Assembly (NCBI GenBank): GCA_030549495.1
Contig: JAUIRK010000953.1
Coordinates: 21,001 to 85,000, forward strand
Length of the DNA stretch: 64,000 nucleotides
Source: Nectonema munidae
Lineage: Eukaryota; Nematomorpha; Nectonematoida; Nectonematidae
Direction of reading: 5' to 3'
The translations under genes and the position numbers were made by a program. Below the pieces are notes generated by a model. That model searched no databases. It had not been told where the DNA came from and worked only from the letters and a program-made list of their open reading frames with translations. Shown here piece by piece: positions 33,306-44,045 of this stretch. Each line of letters begins with the position of its first letter. Position 1 is the stretch's first letter.

Positions 33306-35279
33306 CCTATTAGTGCTGGGCTTCTCTTTTTCTCAAATATTCTCAATGTGATACATATATTTCAACTATACTGAATTCAGTGGTGATTTCCATTTTTTTA
33401 TTAAAATCAATCAAACCTGTCAAAAAATTGATTTATATATGACAAATTCATCTCAAAAATGAACTTTTTATTTAAATAATTCTATTTTATTTAAATAGTT
33501 TTTAAATATAAAGTTTTTGTCGCATATATACCCATTTTCAAGTATGCTGAATTCGATGTCCATTTTTTTTTATCAAAATCAATCAAACCTATCAAAAAAT
33601 TGATCTATGTATGACAGCTCATCTCAAAAAAGGATTGCTATTCATTCTATGATGATCTTTTATTATTAGCTCTTCTTTCATCTGAAATTTATTTTCTGCA
33701 ATCTGTGTTCGAAAAACTTTTTTAAGTAAAGATTTTACCCCCTCTCAAAGCATTTAAAGCATCTTTTTGATGATCTTAGGCTTTTTTTTCGGTATTTGGT
33801 ATTTTATTATCAGGTGATATGAAAAGATATTCAGCCTGATTATTTGTCAACCAATCCCAACTGAAAAGTTTTTTTCTGATGAAATCATTCATGATGTCCA
33901 TTGTTCAATTACAAAAAGTTGTCCATCTTCTTCATCTAAAAGATTCTCTCTTTCACTCAAAAGGAAAAAGATGGAAAAATTCAATTTAAATTTAAAATTA
34001 TGCTGATAATGACTAAATCTTTACATATGGGCATCTGTGACAGTTTCGATAACTCGGACCTATTTACAAATGCTCAGATTTCCTACCCAACTTAGTGAAA
34101 TGATAATTATAATCTTTGCTGATAAGCTATACGTTTAAAAAATTTTCACTTGCAAAAGAAGAACTTCTTTTTCACGGTCAAAATCTCCTTTGAAGCACCC
34201 AATATTGGATCATTACACCACTTCCTAGTTCAGTGGAACATGGTATAGATCTTCCATTTATTATACATACGTCTTTTTGTAAAATTATTTCTTTTGATTA
34301 CACATTCTTTTTTCAATTCGTTTTCAGGTTGTTTCATACTAAACTTCAAAAGAATTTATGATGCGGTTTTTTTCTTTTTTAAAATGAATATTTAAACTCA
34401 ACATGATTGAAGAAAGTATTATTAGACAAAATATAGTAAAAAAAATATAAAAAAAACTTATTTTCAGGTATACAATTATACATCGCTAATTCAATTGATA
34501 TTTCCCCATATTTTTACCCCTATTACTCAAAATGGAGTACAGAAATAAAATAAGTATAATCTATTTGGTACAAGAACAGATATTTTATTTAAAATTTTGA
34601 AAATATTTTTGTAGTAAACCACATATTTGATTGACACTTTGAGATATTTTAAAACCTCTAAATGCGAAAACTGAGTCCAGAAATAAAACCAGTATGATCG
34701 ATTTTGTTATTTCATGTAAAATTTGAATGAATGCTTTTGAAAATAATTTTTAAAACTAAACCATAAATTTGATTAACACTTATAGGTATTTTTAAATCCT
34801 AATCTGAAAAACTGAGTCCAGAAATGAAATCAAAATGGCCAATTTGGTATAAAAACATACATTTTATCTATTATTTGAATGAATATTTTATTAGATATAT
34901 TTTTCATTAATTAAAATTTTGGTTGACATTTTCTAAAAAGTAGCCATGCTTATTAAAAAAATTAAATATATTAAGTGTTATGCGTCCAAAACTGTGTATA
35001 ATTATAAATTTTTAAATGAGTATCTAATATAGACCCTAATTTATAAGGTTAAATAGAGTTAATGTCAAAATTTTGTTGAAATGTTCATTTTTGATTTTGA
35101 TTGACAGTTTTTGACATGAAAGCTTCATTTAACCTTCATGAAAATAGTACCAAACGATGCATCTAACAAATTTAGGAAATTTTACAATATTTGAAGGGAT
35201 ATAATTAATTAACCCAATTTTGTACAATTAACTTTTTAGTGAAAGGAACATTTTGCGCCACTCTAAAACACTAATAGGG
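33306..35279. mobile_element. TTAA-target element, copy B, both ends
   Basis: The left end CCTATTAGTGCTGGGC (33306) and right end CACTAATAGGG followed by TTAA (35280-35283) are inverted. The left flank reads GTTG, so the left TTAA and one C have decayed. The left part (to about 34230) matches 41619-41867 and 60060-60990; the right part carries three satellite units in inverse orientation and a terminus matching copy A. No transposase frame is visible. This is the most complete copy and defines the family at about 2 kb. Confidence 0.7.
34540..34870 (-). repeat. Satellite units, inverted
   Basis: Three units with ACTGAGTCCAGAAAT anchors near 34545, 34671 and 34811 (spacing about 126-140 bp), the reverse complement of the satellite at 24.4-25.3 kb. 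Confidence 0.75.
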
Positions 35280-35283
35280 TTAA

Positions 35284-36959
35284 TGAAAAACAAATAAGCT
35301 TAGGAAAATTAAGAAATTTAGATTTAGAATTGAAAAAAGCTTTTTGTCCTTAAGAGGTTGGACACGAGAAACAACCCCTTATAATTTTTACCCATTATCT
35401 TCTAAACTCACAAAAGAATGAAGAATTCCAATAAGTTCTTATAATTGTATCCATAGTATACTATAGTCTTTCTAACCCTCAAAAGGATAAAGACATTCAC
35501 TACCCTATCATAATTTTATTCACTATAATGAATTACATATTACTACCATTTAGGAAATTTGTTGTTGGACCCCAAATTAAGCCATTTCCTTATAAGCTTA
35601 ATCTTTGGCTCAAATAAAAGTAATTTTTATTTGAGACTGAGTGAGTATTTCTTTCTCAAGAAAGTAATAAGAGGAAAATTTTAGATTTTTTTTACACTTT
35701 GGCAATAGCATCGATAAATTGAAATTCAACCAGCCTATATAAAAGCCTCCAAATCGGTGCTACTGAATTCAGAACTCGGCTTCTACATATTGCTTTATAG
35801 TTTTTTAGATCCAAGACGGAGCTAGGTTGCTTCTCCACTTTTCTAGTAAGTTATCAACTTTGCACTGGTTTGACCCTAAATGAATGGAATCTAGTGTTGT
35901 GTGTATATGTGAACAGTTCAAAAGATGGTGTGTGCTGTATATGTGTTGATTGCAGAATAAACAAAGTTGATTGGTGCGCGTTTACGATGCCTCCTTTTTC
36001 ATGTCCAAACATAAAAATATGGAACAAGCTCTTATTAGGGATTTTCTCTACATTTAAAATAGAAGTATATGTCTTTGCTGCTCACGATATTGCGATTAGA
36101 AAACTAATATTCCTCATACCGTGTAACGTTGCTAGCGGTAAAATAATGACTCGCCAATGAATTTTGATATTGAAAATGCAAATTTTCAAGCTCTTTTTCA
36201 ATATATGATAGATGTTGGCGATTTAGGAAAAAATGGACTCTATGAAAATGCTGGAAAATGCAACGTATAGGATCCAAGACAATGTAGAATTGATTATAAA
36301 AATATTTTGTGCTTTGTTGAGAAAAAAATTGTTGAAGATATAATATTCTATGTTACGACTGAGTTTCTAATTATATAATTTGAAGCGTTTCTAATAAAGA
36401 AGAACTAAGAGTTTGCATCAGATTCCTAGACAAAAATGGCATCGAAGAATCAATCATCATGTTATAAACGTGCATTACTATTATTATAGAATATCACATA
36501 TGTATTTGTTTTTAAAAAAAAATTTGAGAATTCAGCGAACTAATGTCTAAAACAAAGATGGACGAATTTGGGCGGCCTTGGATTCAGCCTCAGAATTTGA
36601 GAGAATAATACAAATTAATTCTCGTGTATTTGGGTTAAAGTTTTACCTTAAACCTAATTCTGGATTTTTGCAAACAACTCTTCTCTAATTTCTTCAATGG
36701 GTTTGATTTTTTGTTTTTATAGGACGCTTCACTGGACACTACAAATATTAATCGGTCAATTTTACTCTTAAAATATTTTTTCTGAAGGCAACCATCTTCT
36801 TTTTTTCTTTCTGCCTAAACCTTATTCCAAAGATGAGGGCCGGTGGCCATGATTCTTTGACTCTTATTTGCATCTATCATGAGCATCAAGTTCTCTAAGA
36901 TATAATTCTCCAAGCCACATAGACACGCCATCACTCCATCTTAACTGGGAGCGACCCTT
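35284..36959. other. Intron stretch without recognised gene
   Basis: A repeat beginning AGAGGTTGGACACGAG (35354-35550) is related to 52660-52760. A TATA/initiator pair lies at 35736-35771. An open frame at 35870-36160 starts with TTG, has no recognisable domain and is probably chance. The remainder is AT-rich single-copy-looking DNA. Confidence 0.4.
35736..35851 (+). promoter_or_regulatory. Candidate pol II promoter and first exon
   Basis: TATATAAAAG at 35736 is followed 35 bp later by an arthropod-like initiator (TTCAGAAC, A at 35771) and, after 75 bp, by a good splice donor GTAAGTT at 35846. It lies on the + strand, antisense within the carbonic anhydrase intron. It could be a non-coding first exon or an old LTR-type promoter; no downstream exon was identified. 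Confidence 0.35.
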
Positions 36960-38850
36960 GTTCTTTTTCCCCTTCATTGTTCTTTCCAAGCTTTCTGAAC
37001 CAAATCGTGGTCGCTTTTTCTCAAAACGTGTCTATACCAGCGGAGTTGGTTTCTGCTAATTACTAAAAGCACACTTGTCGTAATTTGAGTTCTTTTTCTT
37101 ACTTCTTCGTTCTTTATTTTGTCTTTTAGAGTTATTCCTATCATTCTCAGCTTTTTCATGCCTTTTGTTCCCTGCTTTTTCTCATCTTTCTTTTTCAAGC
37201 CCCTGATTCAGAGCCATATGTGATAGTTGGTCTAACAATTGTGGTAACAGCCTTTGCTTTCAGCCCAAGCCCGTAGCCAGCGAGGGCAGGAGAGGACTAA
37301 GCCCCCAACTCAGATTCAGAGCCCCCCCCCCCAACCGAATATATTTCGATATCAATAAAGAGTTCAAAAAATGGTTTATTTTTAGACTATATATGAAAGT
37401 TTGGTACTTATTAGTTATCTCCCTCCCACTTTAAAATTTTTTTCAGTAATTTACTAAAAAAAATTTTTTGAATGGGGGAGAGATAAACCATAAGTACCAA
37501 AAAAATTTTTGTAAAAATATTTAGCCCCCCCCCCCCCCCCCCCAATTTTTCCAGCCCTCCCAATTTAAAAGTCCTAGCTACGGGCCTGTTTCAGGCTCAT
37601 GAACAATTTCTTATCCTTCAACACTGGTTTGACCTCCTCCATTTTGCCCAAGCAGCACTAATCATTGGCAGCACATCTTTTTTGCAACTTCCTTTAATAT
37701 TAACTACTGAGACAAGATAATTAAAAGTTCAATACTTATTTCACTGAGTCCTGCAGCCCTATGGTCCTTCATTTTCCTTAATGAGCCTCAAGTGCTTTTT
37801 TCCTCTTGGTCCATCTTCCATTTCTTTTTTCGGTTTTCAACTTTCAATAGCTCCTCAAAATATTCAACACATCTTTCTTCTATATCCATTTTCTTTATGA
37901 TATCCACATTTACTACCTTTTCAGTTTCTCTTTGTTTTGCTTTTGCAATCCTAAAAATCCTTTTTTCGCCTTCTTTTGTGTTCATCTTATAATTGAAGTT
38001 TGTTATTTTCTTCTTCTCTAGCGAAAGCAATTTTCTTTTTTGCTTCTTTCTTTTTCGAATTAAACTCTATTTTGTCTCTCATCAGCAATGTTTTTTGCCA
38101 CTTTTTAAATAATACTTTTTTTTCTTTGAGGACTTCTCTAGTTTCTTCCTTCCACCACCAAGTTTGCTTTTGTTTTATTATGACAGATTTTGTTCTTCCT
38201 AATACATTTTCACTCGCTTCTTTTAAAGTTTTCTTCAGGTTTTGCCACATATTTTCAATATTATCCTTCTCTCTTACTTGGTAACCAATTTTTCCCAAGC
38301 TTTTTGGAACTCTGATCTCACTTCGGGATTCTTTAATTTTCAGGTTCCATCCATCTATCTAGCAGCGTTAACTCCCCACCTTGTTTTATGGACGCACATT
38401 GTATCAATGATTCCTCATTATCATTTCTTCTGCTAATTCCTTACTTTTACCAATCCTTGAGCCTACATCTCATTCTTTCCTCTGCTCGATTCCTGATTTG
38501 TCCTCACATTCGCAAACCTTCATCCTTCTTACTCTGTCTTTTCCCGACCATTCTTTTTGACGTTCACATGTGAGCACGCCAACTGAGTACTTAGCACTGT
38601 AATGTACAAGGCAGTGGTAATTTGGATTCAAGGTTGTTTCTTCCCAGAACAACTATTTGTCAGAACTAAGGAGCTTTTCTTCCCGAAGCTATCGGTTAAA
38701 GCGCCTATTTTTGCTTTTCATCTCTAGATCTTAAACAACTCTGTCACAAGAAGACTGATTTATCAGAGGCTCTTATTTGGGATGTTTGCCTTTTGAGGCA
38801 CTTCTAGAAGAACAAGAGCTTATTCTCTTGCTCTGCGTCGGTGTTAATAG
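36960..38850 (-). mobile_element. RTE-like LINE, internally deleted
   Basis: The 5' UTR (38850-38570) matches that of the LINE at 62.7 kb, for example CCAAATTACCACTGCCTTG. Then a linker with ENVLGRTK and KQKQTWWWKEETREVLKEK (38298-37987), TKEGEKRIFRIAKAKQRET and CVEYFEELL (38030-37788), and after a gap the C-terminus KGMKKLRMIGITLKDKI and NQLRWYRHVLRKSDHDL (37198-36974). These are the linker and tail of RTE-type endonuclease/reverse transcriptases. The endonuclease and the whole RT palm are absent. The copy is dead. Confidence 0.8.
37266..37588. mobile_element. hAT-type MITE inserted in the LINE
   Basis: 323 bp with ends CAAGCCCGTAGC and, inverted, CAGGCCCGTAGC (11 of 12), flanked by the 8-bp direct repeats TTTCAGCC (37258-37265) and TTTCAGGC (37589-37596), 7 of 8 identical. 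Eight-bp duplication and CAGG-type ends are hAT hallmarks. Inside are long C runs and an inverted pair (GGTACTTATTAGTTATCTCC and its partner) able to form a hairpin. Confidence 0.8.
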
Positions 38851-39994
38851 CAATGGAGTTTAAACTTAAGTCAACTGTAAATAACACAAATAACTAAACT
38901 TAAAGATGTATTTAACAAAAAAAGTATAAATTATGGGCAATATAAAAAATGCTAAGATATCAAATTAACCGTGGATAAAACTTTAGTAAAATGGGTAATA
39001 CTTTTTTGCTAATTCTACAGTTTTTTTAATGAGTTAAACGCAAATTCTCTAAAATTTTCTAATATCTCTAAAATTTTTGGAGTCAACATTTAAAAGCACT
39101 TGATGTTAAGTAAATTGTGTAATAATAGATTTGATTTATTGTTATAAGTCTGTGAATTCTTGCAATAATTTTAATTTTATATAGAATTCTTCTTATTACT
39201 TTATTCCGATTGCTACCAGTATAAAAATATTTAAACAGAACTTTATTGACTATCATTCAAAAACAACTAACAAAGCAAAACCAGTGATTCTTATATCCGA
39301 ATAAAATCTTTTTTATGTGCGTAGGCGCTTTGTGGGTGTCCGCATACCTGCACCGGCTTGCCCGCACGGAGCAATACTCTAAAAGTTATCACGAAAAAGA
39401 TTGCCAACGATCAATAACTGATCGCATTTGCTACAAATCACTTACGAAGAATGGTATTTCATCAGACGTGTTTTGAAAAATAGATACTCTTTCTTCTTTT
39501 CTTTCTGATATTTTTGGAATTTTTTTTTCAACTTAAACTTTTGTAATCTTTTTTTAAAGACCTAGCTCATCACGAAGATAGTGGCTTAGCCAGAGGGAGA
39601 GGTGGAGTCACCCCTGTCACAATTTTTGCTGCCACCCTCTCCTTCCCTTCCGAATTAAAAATACTCACTTTGAATAACAAGCTTTTGTCCTATCTGAAAT
39701 TTTTTGGCCAACTTGTTTGAAATTCTTGCTTACTAAAAAATTTATATCAACCCTTAAAGTGTATAAAAAAATGAATATTTAGTTTTTATTAGCTTGAACG
39801 AAAATGTTGAAAAGTTAAGTTATTTTATTAATTTGAGAGTCGTTGAATTGGAAATGAAAATAATATGTTGAAATGTTCAAGCTGCATTAGTGAATGTCAT
39901 TTTTTTATAAAAAGATAAACATGTGAATTCAGTGACGGAAATATTTTAGATATTCTGGCTATTTATATATTGAAATCTAAAATAAAGTACCCTA
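38851..39994. other. Intron stretch, repeats of unknown class
   Basis: A GC-richer patch at 39320-39400 (GGCGCTTTGTGGGTGTCCGC) stands out from the AT background but has no match in the window. AGTGGCTTAGCCAGAGGGAG at 39580 followed by CCCTCTCCTTCCC resembles one end of the CAGGCCCGTAGC-type MITEs. No coding region was recognised. Confidence 0.4.
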
Positions 39995-40040
39995 TTACAT
40001 ATTCATAGATAACTTTTCATGAGATGGAAAAAAAATATAC

Positions 40041-40648
40041 CTGTAAAATGTTGACATCTTTGAAGGGAAAAATTCTGATAGCGATAGTTTTTCTCTACCA
40101 TAAACACTTTCTTCGGGTTTTTGAGAGCTGAGCACGTGGATAATTTTTTCTAATACCGGATTTTCTTCACCTTCTTCAAAGAGAATCGCAAGCGTTACTT
40201 CAAATTCATTATCAAAACTGGTATGCTCTAAGTGTATTTCGAAAGGGTATTCTTGATTGTTGATGAAGTGCTCACTTCCAACTTCCAGGCCTATCAGGCC
40301 CCAATGAAAATGGATGTTTTCGAGTTCATACTCACTCTCATATGAGTCGCTGTTTATGCGAACGGATGGTGTTATTTTAGTAAAAACTATTTCTAAAGTT
40401 TCATTGGATCTTCGAACCCTGAAGTTATCATTATTGTGATAGTTGTGAAACTCGATCGGCTTTACATGCAATTTGGAGTTTGCTTTAATGTTGATCGGCG
40501 ATTGTCTATTTCCTGCACAGTGAGGGTAGTCGATGAACCACGAATCAGGATCTGAGTTTTTTGAAGCATTTACAACGGAAGTTTGAAAGGATAAGAAAAG
40601 TATTAGTGTAGATAAATGATAATAAGTTATATACTTTTGCTGCCTCAT
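40041..40648 (-). CDS. Alpha-carbonic anhydrase, exon 1 (signal peptide and core)
   Basis: Encodes residues 1-202 plus two bases of codon 203; the complete protein would be 305 aa. It catalyses CO2 hydration to bicarbonate, outside the cell. Signal peptide 1-28 (LILFLSFQTSVVNA end). QSPINI at 49-54 is the family signature. Zinc ligands are H113 and H115 (HFHWG) and H139 (EIHLEH); the Glu106 equivalent is E126 (GSEH). C44 should pair with C213. The proton-shuttle His64 position appears to be Glu83 (RSNETLEI against LNNGHAFNV), and Gln92 is Asn111, so turnover may be modest. The start is the only good ATG, 75 bp downstream of a TATA-like element. Frame read past 40041 is intron. Confidence 0.93.
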
Positions 40649-40715
40649 TAAGAATAAGAGTGTTCTTTCTTCCTACTCACAAAATTTCAGCGTGAGATCT
40701 AAAATACACAGAGTG

Positions 40716-40727
40716 TTTATATATAAA
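40716..40727 (-). promoter_or_regulatory. TATA-like box of carbonic anhydrase
   Basis: On the minus strand TTTATATATAAAC lies about 70-80 bp upstream of the ATG at 40648, which would leave a short 5' UTR. No clear initiator is visible. Confidence 0.45.
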
Positions 40728-41614
40728 TGTAACATAGGGATATCGATTACGAGTACATTTTAAAAAATGTCAAAATATTTTTATTGTTTCATTGCACCCT
40801 CTTTCAATTCAAAAACTCCTTTTGCAATTCATTCAAAAGCTTTTGGACTTCAAACACGCCCTTTTGCAATCCGTACCATCGCTTCGCATTACTCCATGGC
40901 CTCCTTCTTTATTTTTACGTATTTATTTTAAAAAATTTTTAGGAAAAAATGTAATCGGTTTTGCGGCAATGAATTGGCAAGATATTTTTGATTACAAATT
41001 TATTAGTGAAAGTCTGAAAATGTAATCAATTTTAGACTGATTAATCGTTTTTGATGGACAATGACATAATTAATGAAAGAATTAATAACTAAATGCTAAA
41101 AATTGAAAAAGTTTTATCCCCATATTCATATATGCTCAGTCCTTTTCAAAGATTAAAAATAATATTGAAATTTTTTGATAAAAGTAATATAACACCGCGC
41201 GACAAAATTTTTTTTTTGTTTGACTCAATTTTTTATTGTTTATTACTTGAAATTATACTTAGATCAAATCCATACATGCCAACTATCCCAAATTTATCGC
41301 CCATAATATAGCTTCAACACAATAATAAGGATCCCGATGTTAAAACTTTCGTAAAAATTATTTTCCTTCTAAGAAATTTATTTTTCCAATTTCTTATAAT
41401 TTTAACAACATGAATAGAGTAATTAAACATTAACAGATTAACAATATTTAGATTTTGATTTTAACTATATTTGAAATTTAATGCTCAGATATTTTTTAAT
41501 ATCAATTAATTTTCTTATGAAATAAATTATACTTTATTTGTAAATTTTTCCGAGAGACCAAATTTTTTTGGCTTCAGTAAATCTAAGGTTGATAGTATAT
41601 ATACGACTTTTATT
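40728..41614. other. Intergenic, no gene recognised
   Basis: AT-rich. Short imperfect CTTTTGCAATTCATTCAAAAG repeats lie at 40800-40860. Open frames here (for example 40792-41025) show no domain and no codon bias. Confidence 0.4.
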
Positions 41615-41867
41615 TTAACCCTATTAGTGATGGGCAATTTTTGTCCCTTCAAGTAATGCGTGTGGGATTTACTTACACCCATTGCTTTTCTTTGATTTTT
41701 GAGATTTTTTACATCTATTTTTAATGTTATATATATTTCAAATATGCTAAACCTAGTAGCAATTTTGATTTTTTATGAAAATCAATCAAACCTATCAAAA
41801 AAGTAATTTAAATATGACAGCCCATATTAAAATTAAAATTTTTATTGAAATACTTATAAAATGTTTT
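41615..41867 (+). mobile_element. TTAA-target element, copy C, left part
   Basis: TTAA then CCCTATTAGTGATGGGC, followed by sequence matching 33310-33620 (TTTCAAATATGCTAAACC; GAAAATCAATCAAACCTATC). Interrupted at 41867 by a LINE; about 45 bp continue at 44003 before the foldback element. The rest is missing. Confidence 0.7.
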
Positions 41868-43989
41868 CTAATTGAGTTTGTACGTGCATATTTATCAAAT
41901 CGTAAAATCTTTTTGAGAAATCAACCTAATGTTCTCAAAACATTAAGATGCTCAACCCTTCAAGGGGGCTGCCTGTCAGATCTTTTATTCATTATATTGA
42001 TCAATCCTCTTTTGGATTTCCTAGAGAATTCTTTTTGTTTTTACCAGTGTTTTTCCGATGACCTTGTAATTGGAATTCGAGGCACGGACCCGACATATAA
42101 TTTGATTAAATTGGATAATATTTTGAATAAAGCACAAACGTTTGCTGCGATTCTGAACTTAAAGTTCAACTTTAAAAAATGCAAACTTATGAATTTTGGC
42201 AGAAAAAGGTCGAAACTTCCTTGCTTACTGTTTAATGACATTCACTTTTCTGAAAATTCTTCTGTCAAATATCTAGGGGTATTTTTGAATTCTAAATTAA
42301 ACTGGCAAGAAAACTTTATTTTTAAACACACTAAATGTTTTAAGCTCTATTCTCGAGTAAAAGGTGTCATTGGTTTTAAGTGGCCTAATAATTTTATTTT
42401 TTTCAAAAAAATTCTTTTAATGTCATTATTCCTTCTTTAACATATGGAATTGCCTCATGAGGCACCATTATTTCAAAAACCAAATACTCTAATATGCTCA
42501 ATTCATTGTTTTTTTCGGTTTTAAGAACAGCACTTAAAGTCAACATCTCTACGCCTAAAAATTTATTGCTCATTGCCTCTTCAAAAGTTCCTTTTCATCT
42601 CTATTTAGAAAAGTTGATAATTTCAAAGAAATTGTCTTTTATATCAAAGGATCGTGATTATCTTTCTTTTGGTTTAAACTTCTCCTCACCCACGCATTTC
42701 TCTAATTATGACTTATTTCAATCTCTTTTTCAGAAATACTTCGAATGTAACTTTTCCGATGTTATTGTCCTTGAACCACCCCCGTTAACTTTCTCCCTTT
42801 CAATTGTTAACTTTATTCCAAATATCACCGTTTGCACTTCTAAGGCTAACGCGTTGAAATTTTGTCAAAAAACTAGTATGCACTCTAAGGCTCCATTAGT
42901 ATACACGGATGGATCATATGACCGTTCATCCGATAAGGCTGCATCCGCTTTTGCTGTTTTTTTTGGGAATACGGAAACGCCTTACTTCTTTAAATCTTTT
43001 AACATTGGGTCATTAGCCTCATCATTTGTAGCTGAATCAACAGCCTTGATTTCGGCGTTAGAATATCTGTTATATAATAGATCAAACTTTTACAATTGTT
43101 CGTTAGTTTTTATCTTTTGTGATTCTCTCTCCTTAATTAAGTCAATTAAACATAAATCATCGACATTGGTAAATGAAAAGATTCTCAGCCTTTTGTTAGA
43201 ATTAAATGAGCTCTTTGTTGTACGAATAGTCTGGTGTCCCAGTCATTCCGGAATATACGGTAACGACTTCGTAGACGAACTAGCTAAATCTTCTCTTTAT
43301 AGAAAGCCAGTATCAATTCAAAAATCATGTAAGTCTATTAATAATTACGTTAAAATAAAACTTGATCATCTATGGTCTGAACAATGGCAACTCACGAAAA
43401 CTTATAAAAATTACCCCAACATTAAAGTACTAAGGATTAGAAATGATTTGAAAAAATATAAAATTGTGGCTATTCCCCCTATCGCCCTAAGATGGCTTTC
43501 AGGCAACATGTTATGCAGAAAATTTTTATTTCTTATAAAAAAACTTGAAAATAACTTATGTAGGTTCTGCAACGATGTTGTTGAAACCCCGGACCACCTT
43601 GTCTTCTTTTGTCCTGGTACCTCTAACGTGACCGAACGCCTTAATGTAACTCTTGCAAGAAAAGGACACCCTCCCTTTACATCACTATCACAAATTCTAA
43701 ATAATCCATACTTAATGAAACTTTACACTACTCTTTTAGAATCAATTGAACAAATTTTAATAAGCAACCCACCCTAAACCTATTTCATCTCTTCAAAACT
43801 AAATGATGTTTATTTTACTTTCTTTCTCTTACTTTTTCCTTACCTCTTTCTTAACCCTTCCATTTCTACTTATTAGTGACAACGACATTTCCCACTAGCA
43901 TTACTATCACTCATATTCTCTCTTAAGCGTTATTGCCAGCTTTCGGATGTCTACATCTACAAGCTGCGTTAATCCCACTCACTCACTCA
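41868..43989 (+). mobile_element. I/R1-like LINE with RNase H, 5'-truncated
   Basis: Inserted in copy C with the 13-bp target duplication TATAAAATGTTTT (41855-41867 and 43990-44002); the 3' tail is CACTCACTCACTC rather than poly(A). It keeps the end of the RT: LQGGCLSDLLF, FSDD in place of (F/Y)ADD at 42051-42062, and KYLGVFLNSKLNW. After one frame break comes an ORF at 42494-43774 (427 aa) with RNase H residues D139 (YTDGS), E181, D210 and D261 (H251 in WCPSHSGIYG), then a zinc knuckle CRFCNDVVETPDHLVFFC (from 356). ORF1, the endonuclease and the RT fingers are absent. RNase H places it in the I/R1/LOA group. The long open frame implies a fairly recent insertion. Confidence 0.87.
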
Positions 43990-44002
43990 TATAAAATGTT
44001 TT

Positions 44003-44045
44003 TTACACATATATACCCAATTTCAAGTATGCCAAATTTAATGGT
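44003..44045 (+). mobile_element. TTAA-target element, copy C, continuation
   Basis: TACACATATATACCCAATTT and TCAAGTATGCCAAATTTAATGG match 60200-60230 of copy E, then the foldback core begins. Confidence 0.55.

Larger units (their letters stand above)
32995..40040 (-). other. 7.0-kb intron of carbonic anhydrase
   Basis: Donor CAG|GTATAT at 40041/40040 and acceptor TTCATAG|AT at 32995/32994 on the minus strand; 7046 bp. It holds a TTAA element with satellite (33306-35279), an RTE-like LINE (about 36960-38850) and a hAT MITE inside that LINE. No further carbonic anhydrase exon is needed, because the two exons give a complete domain. Confidence 0.85.

Noticed and set aside
35870-36160. Possible 96-aa protein with several Cys
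   Set aside because: It starts only with TTG, has no recognisable domain and lies in intron DNA. Cys spacing fits no known fold I recognise.
40792-41311. Two + strand open frames upstream of carbonic anhydrase
   Set aside because: Low-complexity, no homology recognised, no splice or promoter context; probably chance.
41775-41867. N-terminal extension MKINQTYQKS of the LINE reverse transcriptase frame
   Set aside because: These codons belong to the TTAA element into which the LINE inserted; the open frame across the junction is accidental.
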